A stretch of DNA of 64,000 nt, taken from contig NZ_CP133671.1 in NCBI RefSeq assembly GCF_031326345.1, forward strand, positions 744,001 to 808,000, in the 5' to 3' direction. Each line of letters opens with the position of its first letter. Position 1 is the stretch's first letter. The position numbers and the translations under genes are program-made. Shown piece after piece: positions 10,101-18,175 of the stretch. The stretch is from Aureispira sp. CCB-E. Lineage in GTDB: Bacteria; Bacteroidota; Bacteroidia; Chitinophagales; Saprospiraceae. The notes beneath the pieces were generated by a model. That model did no database searches and had not been told where the DNA came from. It saw nothing but the letters and a program-made list of their open reading frames with translations.

Positions 10101-10437
10101 AGATTTTAATCCAACGGCTTGTATGTCTGAAGAAGGAGGTGAAGTAGAAGATTATACTATTATTGTAAAGTCAGTTGGTTTAGGAGTCTCATCAACGATT
10201 ACAACTCCTGTCCAGATTTTTCCAAACCCAACTAAAGGAACTTTTAGTGTAGATATGGGGGCATATTATGAGTCCATTGAAATTCAAATTATGGATGTCG
10301 CAGGCAAACTAGTTGATACGAAAACCTTCAAAAATAAGCAGACAATGAATTTAAATTTGGGGGAAGTAGCTGGTGTGTATGTGCTAAAAATACATGCTGA
10401 TGAGATGGTAGGCACTTATAAAATAGTTAAAAAATAG
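7180..10437 (+). CDS. Large secreted Asp-box beta-propeller protein with GEVEDYT and T9SS domains (paralog 1)
   Basis: Predicted T9SS-secreted protein of 1085 residues. A signal peptide (about 19 residues, ending CIQAQ) is followed by a sortilin/BNR-like propeller region (roughly 100-750). Its repeats are of Asp-box type, such as YRSSDAGATW, YRSTDNLQTW, WRSDDAGQNF and SHDMGQTWSD. A linker domain (roughly 760-850) precedes a WIDWNQDFDFEDVGEEY...GEVEDYT module (870-1000). The last ~75 residues form a Por sorting domain (FPNPTKG, GVYVLKI). Asp-box propellers occur in glycosidases and in sortilin-like binding proteins; no catalytic residues can be assigned, so adhesion or glycan binding is as likely as hydrolysis. 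A paralog of nearly equal length lies 2.1 kb downstream, with an insertion sequence between. Confidence 0.85.
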   Translation: MYYYHLLLGILISSSCIQAQNYKRMMNDMDVNFYDVCKAADRYFETHSKGKGSGWKGYQRWRAWNESRYYPSGDRKNIDPYFLKHAYEAFLRDNPQPENLYPTGWNDLGPYDANNITTHYSPGIGRVECFYVNPNNTQQMYLGSRSGGFWRTGDGGSTWQNTTDFLLASGVNTMDASPTNSDSVIINIRNASNGASHGIYRSSDAGATWTLTAFNSTNLNWGGVGDNWQIYKIVYHPTIPNLVFVGTNAGLYRSTDNLQTWTNLVPGTRITDIEFHPNSANIIYLYDGNDFGSNLSVILRSTDFGLTFSPSAPIGGNNDAKGILAVTPVCPNCVYFASNNGVWRSDDAGQNFTFLTNPPSDCDGFAVSDVDSLHLCYGDVDTYASSDGGYNFTKVTEWTTGNNPDTTYIHADLRTAECINGVFYVGTDGYFCKSPNNGQSWYRMNDGTGIREFYSVGLSQSNSKVQIAGSQDNGTSILSDSGWIEWYGADGMEAIVQPLNDQWMIGSWQFGGRRRTNDGGASGDNLSAPEAGTGAWEAPLIIDPNSQMKVYHFMDSLYVSDEFGESWRSVGNPSFLGNIQVAAIAENNSDNIVVVQYSEIELSQDGGQTFTNIGAGLPLYFITDVAFDPKNDSTIVVTYNHYQSNNEKIYLSHDMGQTWSDITYNLGNMPLHSVVIDHTNASNIYVGAEIGVYYKPMNSNTWVLYNPSLPNTTIEDLEIQYGTNTIRAATWGRGLWEYSLVGRNSFPAILKTTITDPPTLEAPKMGSLQDVTSVISYNNNLTSVYVKWSANNPTFDSTILMTNIVDSTWKTATPLPIYPTGTKLYFKVYAVGSNGDTTETYKFMYTVRPLEYCAASGSMLYDAAAITFVDFAGISRSSGKTQSYTNYTMTDSATVVLSNTYTLTNHLNTDGDNIFEAKVWIDWNQDFDFEDVGEEYYMGVAVDTFNGPTDVSPLPITVPANAAIGKTRMRVACLDFNPTACMSEEGGEVEDYTIIVKSVGLGVSSTITTPVQIFPNPTKGTFSVDMGAYYESIEIQIMDVAGKLVDTKTFKNKQTMNLNLGEVAGVYVLKIHADEMVGTYKIVKK
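9439..9737 (+). repeat. Near-identical 299-bp tract shared by the two propeller paralogs (copy 1)
   Basis: Starts at ATTACGGATCC and ends at GGAATATTG. It matches 14790-15088 with about six substitutions, whereas the coding sequence on either side differs at many synonymous sites. The boundaries are abrupt, which points to recent gene conversion. Confidence 0.85.
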
Positions 10438-10466
10438 TGAACTTTTATCTAGGGCGTTCGTAAATT

Positions 10467-10506
10467 AAAAAAGTAGCTAAGAGTCAATCTCTTAGCTGCT
10501 TTTTTA
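10467..10506 (+). terminator. Strong bidirectional terminator at left edge of the IS
   Basis: AAAAAAGTAGCTAAGAG pairs with CTCTTAGCTGCTTTTTT around a 5-base loop, with one G-T pair. It would end transcripts of the upstream propeller gene. If the proposed IS end is right, it also shields the transposase from read-in. Confidence 0.85.
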
Positions 10507-10514
10507 TAAAAAGA

Positions 10515-10556
10515 ATTACCCCAAAAAGCTCGAAAAAAGCTGTATATTGGGGTAAT
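10515..10556 (+). repeat. Inverted repeat just upstream of the transposase start
   Basis: ATTACCCCAA (10515-10524) and TTGGGGTAAT (10547-10556) are perfect complements around a 22-base loop, ending 34 bases before the transposase ATG. It could be a transposase binding site or a leader hairpin limiting translation. Confidence 0.65.
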
Positions 10557-10590
10557 ACCAAAATTTTTGCACTTACAATATCGAAATAAA

Positions 10591-11952
10591 ATGTCGCAGT
10601 TAACATTATTTGCCTCAGAAATTGAAAATAGCCTAAAGTGGCAGATATTTAAATCGACAGACATAGGGCGTCTTTATCAATGTATTCCCCTTGAGGATTT
10701 AGCACAGTATTTTCCAGCTTTGCCGAAAAAAGGAAAAGATAGAATAATGAATGATCAAGGAGGGATAGCTCTTCAAATATTAAAATCATATCTAAACTTA
10801 AGCGATGCCAAATTGATAGCTCGGGTGAATACAGATTGGAGCTTACAGTTATTTTGCGGAGTCAATTTCGGTTTACATACTCGGATAAAAGACCAGGATT
10901 ATGTTGGTCGATGGCGTCGTTGGTTATCTTCATACATGGATGTTCAAGGCTTACAAGAAATATTGCTAAAACATTGGAAAGAAGATTTATCAGACCAGCA
11001 ATCTTGTCTAATGGATGCGACTTGTTATGAGAGCCATGTTCGTTTTCCAACCGATGCTAAATTGCTATGGGAATGCTGTGAATGGGTGTTTGAGACAATG
11101 TTTAGCATATGTAAAGATCATCGTATCAGAAAGCCTCGTTCAAAATATAAGGATAAAAAACAAGGATATAGCGCCTATTCCAGAAGGCGGAAAAAAGGCT
11201 ATAAAAAGACCCAAAAGATCAAGAAACAATTGTTGTATCTATTAGAGAAAGGCTTGTGGCAACTGACTGAAATTATAGTTCAATGTAGCCCTGAAATCGC
11301 CCAGAAGGAAAAATTCCAAATGCGATTAGGTGTGATTTATAAGGTACTAGAGCAACAACAGGAGATTTATGAAAAGGGGGAAACAGCTGGAGCAGATAGA
11401 ATTATCTCTTTAGCCAAACCCTACCTTCGCCCTATCGTTCGAGGAAAAGAAACCAAACGAGTAGAGTTTGGAGTAAAAGCCCATATGTTTGAAATAGGCG
11501 GGCTTTGTCTGATTGAGCATTTATCATTCAATGCGTTTAATGAATCAACAAGATTGAAGTCCACCGTTCGTCTCCACCAACAATATATTCGCAAGAAGGT
11601 AAAAATGTTAGGTGCAGATAAAATATATGCCACAAGAGAAAATCGGCGCTGGTGCAAAGCCAATGGCATTATTACTAACTTTGTTCCATTGGGACGCCCC
11701 AAGAAGCAAGAAAAAAACGCTGTCCAATCTGTCGCTCGAAAAGCATTAGATAAAGAAAGGTCTACGGTTTTGGAAGGCGCTTTTGGGAATCAAAAGATGC
11801 ATTACAGTTTGGGTAGAGTTCGAGCCAAAACAGCAAAAACGGAAATACTGTGGATTGCTTTTGGCGTTTGGACTGCCGCAGCTATGAAAATCGCTCGTAT
11901 AAGGGAGAATAAAGCTGCGCCGCCTCAAAATAGCACTCCAAAAGCAGCTTAA
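10591..11952 (+). CDS. DDE transposase
   Basis: Catalyses movement of the surrounding insertion sequence. 453 residues from ATG at 10591; an in-frame TTG at 10567 would add eight residues but sits closer to the leader hairpin. The N-terminal region (roughly 30-120) resembles the DUF772-like helical domain of IS5/IS1182-type transposases. The acidic triad can be placed at MDATCYES (Asp142), GADKIYA (Asp343) and VLEGAFGN (Glu395), with the usual long insertion of basic residues between the first two. There is no frameshift or internal stop, so the element may be active. Family placement within the IS5/IS1182 group is uncertain without comparison to reference transposases. Confidence 0.85.
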   Translation: MSQLTLFASEIENSLKWQIFKSTDIGRLYQCIPLEDLAQYFPALPKKGKDRIMNDQGGIALQILKSYLNLSDAKLIARVNTDWSLQLFCGVNFGLHTRIKDQDYVGRWRRWLSSYMDVQGLQEILLKHWKEDLSDQQSCLMDATCYESHVRFPTDAKLLWECCEWVFETMFSICKDHRIRKPRSKYKDKKQGYSAYSRRRKKGYKKTQKIKKQLLYLLEKGLWQLTEIIVQCSPEIAQKEKFQMRLGVIYKVLEQQQEIYEKGETAGADRIISLAKPYLRPIVRGKETKRVEFGVKAHMFEIGGLCLIEHLSFNAFNESTRLKSTVRLHQQYIRKKVKMLGADKIYATRENRRWCKANGIITNFVPLGRPKKQEKNAVQSVARKALDKERSTVLEGAFGNQKMHYSLGRVRAKTAKTEILWIAFGVWTAAAMKIARIRENKAAPPQNSTPKAA

Positions 11953-12072
11953 TCAAGTCGCATACCCATTGCACTGTGGGATTACTATGCCTTGACTTGA
12001 ATGAATTGCTCTTTTTTAGCTAAAAATATTGGAAGTATGTCATAAAAGGCGAAAGAGATTACAAAATCTAAA

Positions 12073-12105
12073 AAGCTCCCTCCAAATATTATTTGGAAAG
12101 AGCTT
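12073..12105. repeat. Hairpin near the right end of the IS
   Basis: AAGCTCCCTCCAAAT and ATTTGGAAAGAGCTT pair at 13 of 15 positions with a 3-base loop. It lies 25 bases inside the proposed right end. It may act as a terminator or as part of the transposon end. Confidence 0.6.
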
Positions 12106-12134
12106 CTTCGACCTTTAGTGCAGGGAATGCCTAG

Positions 12135-12533
12135 CTATGGGGGTTGAATCAAGAATCCTTTGTGGAGTATTATTTACTACGCTCAAGAGGGCGTAAGTTT
12201 AGTTGCGCTACTTCATCGTTTGGCTGTTTGGTTTTTACAGAAAACTAAATGCTAGCTTTGTATTGGTTTGCTTTGTTAGGTTTTATCTGTTGATTATTAA
12301 TTTTTTATGGTGTTAAGTGGTGTAATTTTTATAATCAACTGTATAGTACTCATGAAGTAAAGATTCAAACCCCATATTTCTTCTTTTTTAAGGAATGTTT
12401 ATTATCGATTTTATTCCGAACTAAAAATGTTTAAATTCCTTATGAACAGTACAAAATGAATGTTTTAAATATTGTGAAAACCTCCAAAAACTAATATCTT
12501 AAAGATTGTATACACCACATAAACAGCAATCTT
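12135..12533. other. Intergenic region upstream of second propeller gene
   Basis: About 400 bases with no credible ORF. A stretch near 12200 (TAGTTGCGCTACTTC) faintly resembles the dispersed GCTGCTACT repeats. No promoter of the TAnnTTTG type was found close to the gene. Confidence 0.4.
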
Positions 12534-15500
12534 ATGAATTATAAGTTATTATTAGGAATTATAATTGGTTACGCATGTAGCCTACAGGCTCAAAATTACA
12601 AACAATTGATGAACAATATGGATGTCAATTTTTATGATGTTTGTAAAGCGGCAGACAAGTATTATGAAACGCATAGTAAGGGAAAAGGGTCTGGATGGAA
12701 AGCCTATCAGCGCTGGAGAGCATGGAACGAAGATCGTTATTATCCTTCAGGCGATCGAAAAAATATAGATCCTTTCTTTCTGAAACATGCTTATCAAGAT
12801 TTTTTAAGTAACAATCCTCAGCCCGAAAATTTATATCCAATGGGATGGAATGATTTAGGTCCCTATGATGCCAATAACATTACGACGCATTATTCACCAG
12901 GAATTGGTCGTGTAGAGTGCTTTTATGTTAATCCTAATCAGACACAACAAATGTACATGGGATCTAGAAGTGGAGGATTTTGGAGAACAGGAGATGGCGG
13001 TGCTACTTGGCAAAATACAACTGATTTTTTAGTAGCTTCTGGGGTAAATACAATGGATGCTTCACCTACAAATGCCGATTCTATTTTAATTAATATTAGA
13101 AATGCTTCCAATGGTTCTTCGCATGGAATTTTTCAATCAGGAGATGGTGGAGCAACGTGGGCATTGACGGCTTTTAATCCCACAAATTTGAGTTGGGGAG
13201 GCTTAGGGGATAATGACCAAATTTATAAAATTGCTTATCATCCAACTGTTCCCGATTTAGTGTTTGTGGGAACTTCTAAAGGCTTGTATCGTTCAACAGA
13301 TAATCTACAAACATGGACGCAATTGTTACCCAATACCGACATTACGGATATTGAATTTCATCCCAATAGTGCTAATATTATTTACTTATACGATACGTAT
13401 TACTGGGGAACCAATCAATCTGTAATCCTACGATCAACAGATTTGGGATTAACGTTTACACCTTCTGCTACAATTGCAGGAAATAATGATGCCCAAGGAA
13501 TTATTGCTGTGACACCAGTCTGTCCCAATTGTGTTTATTTTGCTTCTGATAATGGTGTTTGGCGTTCGGATGATGCAGGACAAAATTTTACTTTTTTAAC
13601 CAATCCCCCTTCTAGCTGTGATGGCTTTGCGGTTTCAGATGTGGATTCTTTGCACTTGTACTATGGCTATTTGGATACTTATGCTAGTTCAGATGGAGGT
13701 TATAATTTTACCCAAGTAACAGATTGGGCCAATAGTGCGCCCGACACAACCTATGTACATGCAGATTTGAGGACAGCAGAATGTATCAATGGTATTTTTT
13801 ATGCAGGTACAGATGGCTATTTTTGTAAAAGCCCTGATAATGGGGCATCTTGGTATCGAATGAATGATGGGACAGGTATTCGGGAATTTTATGCCGTAGG
13901 GATTAGTCAGTCCAATTGGAAAGTTCAGATGGCAGGTTCTCAAGATAATGGTACGAGTATCTTGGCTGATACAGGTTGGATTGAGTGGAATGGAGGTGAT
14001 GGCATGGAAGCAATAGTTCAACCTTTAAATGATCAATGGATGATTGGTAGTTGGCAGTTTGGAACTCGCCAACGGACACAAGACGGAGGACAATCTAGAA
14101 ATGGTATAGGTTCACCAGAAGGAGGAAATGGAGACTGGCAAGCTCCTTTGATGTTTGACCCTAATTTACAAATGAAAGTCTATCATTGTATGGATAGTTT
14201 GTATGTTTCCGATGAATTTGGCGATGGATGGTATAGTGTCGGTACACCTAGTTTTAATGGAAATATCAAAATAGGTGTTGTTGCAGAGAACAATTCAAAC
14301 AATATTATCTTGGTTCGAAATGATGCTATAGAGCTATCACAAGATGGAGGGCAGACTTTTTCTAGCATTGCAGCAGGCTTGCCAGGGCATTCTATTACTG
14401 ATGTGGCTTTTGACCCTAAAGATGACAATACCATTGTTGTTACCTATAATCGTTATCAAGCGGATAATCAGAAAATATACCTGTCGCATGATATGGGACA
14501 AACGTGGACCAACATTACCTACAACTTAGGTAATATGCCATTGCGTACTGTTGTTATTGATCATACGGATGCTTCTAATATTTATGTTGGGGCAGAGATC
14601 GGTGTCTATTACAAACCGATGAATTCAAATACGTGGGTATTGTATAATCCTAATTTGCCTAATACAACTGTTCGAGATTTAGAAATCCAGTATGGAGCCA
14701 ATACTTTGAGAGCCGCGACATGGGGCAGAGGTTTGTGGGAATATCACTTGGTGGGGCGTCACGATTTTCCAGCGATTTTAACCACAACCATTACGGATCC
14801 TCCGACTTTAGAAGCCCCAAAAATGGGATCTTTGCAAGATGTTACTTCCGTAATTTCTTATAATAATAATCTGACAAGTGTATACGTCAAATGGTCGGCG
14901 AACAACCCTACTTTCGACAGTACCATATTGATGACAAATATTGTCGATAGTACTTGGAAAACGGTTACTCCATTGCCCATTTATCCTACTGGAACAAAGC
15001 TTTATTTTAAAGTGTATGCGGTAGGATCAAATGGAGATACAACGGAAACGTATAAGTTTATGTATACGGTTCGACCTTTGGAATATTGCTATTCCGAAGG
15101 AAATATGGCCTACGGAACAGGCATTACATTGGTAGAGTTTGCAGGCATTGCGCGTACTTCTGGAAAAACACAACCTTATACAGATTATACCTTAACAGAC
15201 TCAGCACGTGTTATGGTGTCCAATAGTTATAACCTGAGAAATAATTTGAATACAGATGGTAATTATGCCATTTATTCTAAAGTTTGGATTGATTGGAATC
15301 AGGATTTTGATTTTGATGATGCTGGAGAAGAGTATGATTTGGGATTTGCTCAAAATACAGGTAATGGTGCGACCATCTTATCGCCTTTAACCATTGCAGT
15401 TCCTGCTAATGCCGCTATTGGGAAAACTAGAATGCGGGTAGGTTGTTTGTATAATGCTGCTCCAACAGCTTGTATGACAGGTGGAGATGGAGAGGTTGAA

Positions 15501-15788
15501 GATTATACGATTATTGTAGAACCGATTGGTCTGGATGTAAAAACGACGATTGCGACACCTGTTCAAATTTATCCAAATCCAACAACAGGAATATTTAGGG
15601 TAGATCTAGGGGGGACTTATGATGCTGTTAAAATAGAAATAATGGATGTGGCAGGAAAAATAGTAACACAAGAACTATTTGAGCAAACTCAAGTAATGGA
15701 TTTGAAGTTGGGAACAGCAGCAGGAGTTTATGTCATCAAAATATATGCGGATAACACGGTGGGAACCTATAAGATTATTAAAAAATAA
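12534..15788 (+). CDS. Large secreted Asp-box beta-propeller protein with GEVEDYT and T9SS domains (paralog 2)
   Basis: Predicted T9SS-secreted protein of 1084 residues, collinear over its whole length with the protein encoded at 7180-10437. It has a signal peptide (ending SLQAQ), an N-terminal block with MDVNFYDVCKAADKY and GKGSGWKAYQRWRAW, Asp-box repeats, a linker, a WIDWNQDFDFDDAGEEY...GEVEDYT module, and a YPNPTTG sorting domain. The two proteins differ most in the propeller surface loops and in the GEVEDYT module, and are almost identical in the linker encoded at 14790-15088. A duplication followed by divergence and local homogenisation explains this. Function is as uncertain as for the first copy: surface binding or glycan hydrolysis. 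Confidence 0.85.
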   Translation: MNYKLLLGIIIGYACSLQAQNYKQLMNNMDVNFYDVCKAADKYYETHSKGKGSGWKAYQRWRAWNEDRYYPSGDRKNIDPFFLKHAYQDFLSNNPQPENLYPMGWNDLGPYDANNITTHYSPGIGRVECFYVNPNQTQQMYMGSRSGGFWRTGDGGATWQNTTDFLVASGVNTMDASPTNADSILINIRNASNGSSHGIFQSGDGGATWALTAFNPTNLSWGGLGDNDQIYKIAYHPTVPDLVFVGTSKGLYRSTDNLQTWTQLLPNTDITDIEFHPNSANIIYLYDTYYWGTNQSVILRSTDLGLTFTPSATIAGNNDAQGIIAVTPVCPNCVYFASDNGVWRSDDAGQNFTFLTNPPSSCDGFAVSDVDSLHLYYGYLDTYASSDGGYNFTQVTDWANSAPDTTYVHADLRTAECINGIFYAGTDGYFCKSPDNGASWYRMNDGTGIREFYAVGISQSNWKVQMAGSQDNGTSILADTGWIEWNGGDGMEAIVQPLNDQWMIGSWQFGTRQRTQDGGQSRNGIGSPEGGNGDWQAPLMFDPNLQMKVYHCMDSLYVSDEFGDGWYSVGTPSFNGNIKIGVVAENNSNNIILVRNDAIELSQDGGQTFSSIAAGLPGHSITDVAFDPKDDNTIVVTYNRYQADNQKIYLSHDMGQTWTNITYNLGNMPLRTVVIDHTDASNIYVGAEIGVYYKPMNSNTWVLYNPNLPNTTVRDLEIQYGANTLRAATWGRGLWEYHLVGRHDFPAILTTTITDPPTLEAPKMGSLQDVTSVISYNNNLTSVYVKWSANNPTFDSTILMTNIVDSTWKTVTPLPIYPTGTKLYFKVYAVGSNGDTTETYKFMYTVRPLEYCYSEGNMAYGTGITLVEFAGIARTSGKTQPYTDYTLTDSARVMVSNSYNLRNNLNTDGNYAIYSKVWIDWNQDFDFDDAGEEYDLGFAQNTGNGATILSPLTIAVPANAAIGKTRMRVGCLYNAAPTACMTGGDGEVEDYTIIVEPIGLDVKTTIATPVQIYPNPTTGIFRVDLGGTYDAVKIEIMDVAGKIVTQELFEQTQVMDLKLGTAAGVYVIKIYADNTVGTYKIIKK
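14790..15088 (+). repeat. Near-identical 299-bp tract shared by the two propeller paralogs (copy 2)
   Basis: Partner of 9439-9737. The six differences seen by eye include GCTCCC/GCCCCA, GTTGAT/GTCGAT, GCT/GTT, CCT/CCC and GTGGG/GTAGG. Flanks diverge strongly. Confidence 0.85.
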
Positions 15789-15839
15789 TGCTTACCGAAG
15801 GATCAAATTTGAGTTAAAGAAAAGGATTAAAAGCATAGT

Positions 15840-16607
15840 ATGAGAATTAGCCTATTCATTTTGACAACAACGATTATACTAGGGAGTTGTCAAAGCGCTC
15901 CAAAAGAAAGTACAGAAATGCCTGTAGAAGGGGAAAGTACATTAAAGCAACAACGATTGATACACCCCAATCTAAAGCAAGGGCGATACAATGTTGCTTT
16001 TTTAATTATGGATGGGGTTTACAATACAGAGTTGACAGCACCTTTTGACATCTTTCAACACACTATTTTTAGAGATAGTATCCAAGCAATGAATGTATTT
16101 ACCGTTGCCAATAAGGCGGATTATGTTAGAACATTTGAGGGAATCCACATTGTTCCAGATTTTAATTATTTAGAGGATAGTTTGCCAACAATAGATATTT
16201 TGGTAGTGCCTAGTGCTGAACATCATTTGGATAGTGATTTAAACGATCAAAAAATGTTGGCTTTTGTGCGTGAAACGTCCAAGAAGGCTATGTATGTTAT
16301 GTCTCATTGTGATGGAGCATTTGTTCTAGCCAAGAGTGGTATATTGAAGGGGCGAGCATCCACAACATTTCCAGCAGATATAGCTGCTTATCGCCAAATG
16401 TTTCCTAATTTAACCATCCACGAAGATGTTTTATTTGTGCATGATGGTAAATTTATTACCTCAGCTGGTGGAGCAAAATCTTTTGAAGCTTCTCTCTATC
16501 TTTGTGAATTGTTGTATGGAAAAAAAGTAGCCGATCAACTGGCAAAAGGATTGGTTATTGATTGGAATTTGAATGGTTTGAAATATTTGAATGTAGCCGA
16601 AGAGTAA
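15840..16607 (+). CDS. DJ-1/PfpI-family lipoprotein
   Basis: Envelope lipoprotein of 255 residues with a class I glutamine-amidotransferase-like (DJ-1/PfpI) domain. The lipobox is LGSC near residue 17. The domain begins at YNVAFLIMDGVY; the nucleophile-elbow cysteine is in SHCDGAFVLA (Cys157), followed by TTFP and a HDGKFITSAGGAKSFEASLYL block. These match the N-terminal domain of GATase1-like AraC regulators (FtrA type) rather than true proteases, but there is no DNA-binding domain here. Members include deglycase/chaperone-like and amidase-like enzymes; the reaction is not predictable. The stop codon overlaps the next start (TAATG), so it is probably cotranscribed with truC. Confidence 0.8.
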   Translation: MRISLFILTTTIILGSCQSAPKESTEMPVEGESTLKQQRLIHPNLKQGRYNVAFLIMDGVYNTELTAPFDIFQHTIFRDSIQAMNVFTVANKADYVRTFEGIHIVPDFNYLEDSLPTIDILVVPSAEHHLDSDLNDQKMLAFVRETSKKAMYVMSHCDGAFVLAKSGILKGRASTTFPADIAAYRQMFPNLTIHEDVLFVHDGKFITSAGGAKSFEASLYLCELLYGKKVADQLAKGLVIDWNLNGLKYLNVAEE

Positions 16608-17296
16608 TGACCAAAAAATTAGAAATATTATACCAAGATAATTGTATGGTTGTTATCAATAAGCCAAATGGTTTGTTGGTGCATCGCAGTGCAATAGCTA
16701 ATGACGCAGAAGAGTTTGCCTTGCAATTATTACGAGATCAAATTGGGCAATTTGTCTACCCAGTACATCGTTTGGATCGAAAAACTTCAGGCGTATTAAT
16801 TTTTGGTTTGGATAAGGAAAGTACTCGGCTATTGCAACAAGAAATAGAACACCAGCAAACTAAAAAAGAGTATTATGCTATTGTTCGAGGCTATTTCCCT
16901 GAAGAAATGGTGGTCGATTATGCTTTGAAAAACGATAGGGGAAAAATACAGGAGGCAGTGACAGAGTTTAAATGCTTAAAAAGGACAGAACTAAATATTC
17001 CTTTTGGCAAACATTCAACTTCTCGTTATTCACTCATTGCCGCTTATCCAAAGACAGGACGAATGCATCAAATTAGAAAACATTGCAACCATTTGAGACA
17101 TCCAATTGTTGGAGATAGACCGCATGGTTGCAACAAGCAGAATCGTTTGTTTAAAGAAAAATGGGACATGATAACTATGTTGCTTCATGCCAAAAAAATA
17201 GAACTTCAGCACCCTGTAACTAGACAAAAATTGACAATCCAAGCCACGTTTCCCAAAGAGTTTTTACGGATGCAAGAGGTGTTGTTGTTGGAATAA
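16607..17296 (+). CDS. truC: tRNA pseudouridine(65) synthase-like protein
   Basis: Isomerises a uridine in RNA to pseudouridine; TruC acts on U65 of tRNA. 229 residues from the ATG at 16607, which overlaps the previous stop codon by one base. A longer reading from 16562 would run back into the upstream gene and is unlikely. The RluA-family motif HRLDRKTSG places the catalytic aspartate at residue 57. LEILYQDN, NKPNGLLVHRS, RDQIGQFVYPVHRLD, PKTGRMHQIRKH and HLRHPIVGD follow E. coli TruC closely, supporting TruC over RluA/C/D. There is no S4 domain, as expected. Confidence 0.88.
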   Translation: MTKKLEILYQDNCMVVINKPNGLLVHRSAIANDAEEFALQLLRDQIGQFVYPVHRLDRKTSGVLIFGLDKESTRLLQQEIEHQQTKKEYYAIVRGYFPEEMVVDYALKNDRGKIQEAVTEFKCLKRTELNIPFGKHSTSRYSLIAAYPKTGRMHQIRKHCNHLRHPIVGDRPHGCNKQNRLFKEKWDMITMLLHAKKIELQHPVTRQKLTIQATFPKEFLRMQEVLLLE

Positions 17297-17363
17297 TTGA
17301 TTGTACACCCAATACTAGTTAGTTGTACTATTGCTAATTTAAATTTATCTAATAAAAATAACT

Positions 17364-17801
17364 ATGGCTTCTAATCAATACGCTGTAAAAGTAACAATCG
17401 GGCAAAATGGTCTTACATCAGATATCGACATTAACCAGCATCATCTTAAAGCAGATGAACCACAATCAGTTGGCGGAAATAACGAGGGACCTACTCCTTA
17501 TGAGTTGTTGTTGTCTAGCCTTGGCGCTTGTACGGCTATGACGCTAAAAATGTATGCTTCTAGAAAAGAATGGGAATTAAAGGAAGTAGTGGTTGAGTTG
17601 AGTCATTCTAAGGATTATCACCAAGATTGCATAGATTGTGAGAAATCTTCTGCAAAAGTAGATATCATAGATCGACGCATTCATATAACAGGCGATTTGG
17701 ATGAAAAACAAATCGAACGCTTGATGAAAATAGCAGACAAATGCCCTGTGCATAAAACATTAACAAGTGATACTATCATTAAAACAACATTAGCAAAATG
17801 A
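17364..17801 (+). CDS. OsmC-family peroxide-reducing protein
   Basis: Thiol-dependent peroxidase family of 145 residues, reducing organic hydroperoxides in the cytoplasm. The two family cysteines are present: SLGACTAMT (Cys56) and KCPVHKTL (Cys127), with PYELLLSS before the first. The sequence is closer to the YhfA/OsmC-like branch than to Ohr; substrate is not certain. The stop overlaps the next start (ATGA), so it is coupled to a small lipoprotein gene. It lies beside a MarR regulator and CxxC proteins, which supports a role in thiol or oxidant defence. Confidence 0.88.
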   Translation: MASNQYAVKVTIGQNGLTSDIDINQHHLKADEPQSVGGNNEGPTPYELLLSSLGACTAMTLKMYASRKEWELKEVVVELSHSKDYHQDCIDCEKSSAKVDIIDRRIHITGDLDEKQIERLMKIADKCPVHKTLTSDTIIKTTLAK

Positions 17802-18175
17802 AACAATTGATCTGGATACTAGTCCTATTTTTTTTAGGAGCTTGTAACAACAACAGCCAAGAGGCGAAGTCATTGATTGGCAAATGGAAAATATATAAAA
17901 CAGTACTAGATAACAAGGACATTAGCAAAAGTTCAGACCCTTCTAATGAGAATGGAATTGAATTTAAAGCAGATGGTCAATATGTTGGCTTTGGAAATCC
18001 TGGACATCAAGGCGCTGGTACATACGAATTAAAAGATAATGTGGTTATCTTTAAAAGTGAGTTAACTCCAGGAAATACAGAAGCAGAAATGACATTAGAA
18101 CAAGATACTTTGCATTTAAAAATGTTAATGGATGGTTCTAAGCCACTATCAATGAGTTTGTATCGAATGGATTAA
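17798..18175 (+). CDS. Small lipocalin-like lipoprotein
   Basis: Predicted lipoprotein of 125 residues. The lipobox is LGAC near residue 16. The rest, with LIGKWKIYK at the start, [22 protein letters not shown] and a final LYRMD, has the look of the small lipocalin-like beta-barrel domains common in Bacteroidota lipoproteins. Ligand unknown. Overlaps OsmC by four bases, so translational coupling is likely. Its last four bases also overlap the converging MarR gene. Confidence 0.75.
   Translation: MKQLIWILVLFFLGACNNNSQEAKSLIGKWKIYKTVLDNKDISKSSDPSNENGIEFKADGQYVGFGNPGHQGAGTYELKDNVVIFKSELTPGNTEAEMTLEQDTLHLKMLMDGSKPLSMSLYRMD

Larger units (their letters stand above)
10449..12134 (+). mobile_element. 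Insertion sequence (DDE transposase, IS5-like superfamily)
   Basis: A single transposase gene lies between the two propeller paralogs. CTAG occurs at both proposed edges (10449-10452 and 12131-12134), as expected for a 4-bp target duplication. The inner ends are imperfectly related in inverse orientation: GGCGTTC at the left and, reading inward from the right, GCATTC. That gives an element of about 1.68 kb. The presence of the IS is firm; the exact ends are tentative because the terminal repeats are weak. Confidence 0.65.

Noticed and set aside
16562-16606. Extended N-terminus for TruC
   Set aside because: The extra codons run within the end of the DJ-1-like gene in another frame; the ATG at 16607 fits the family start exactly.
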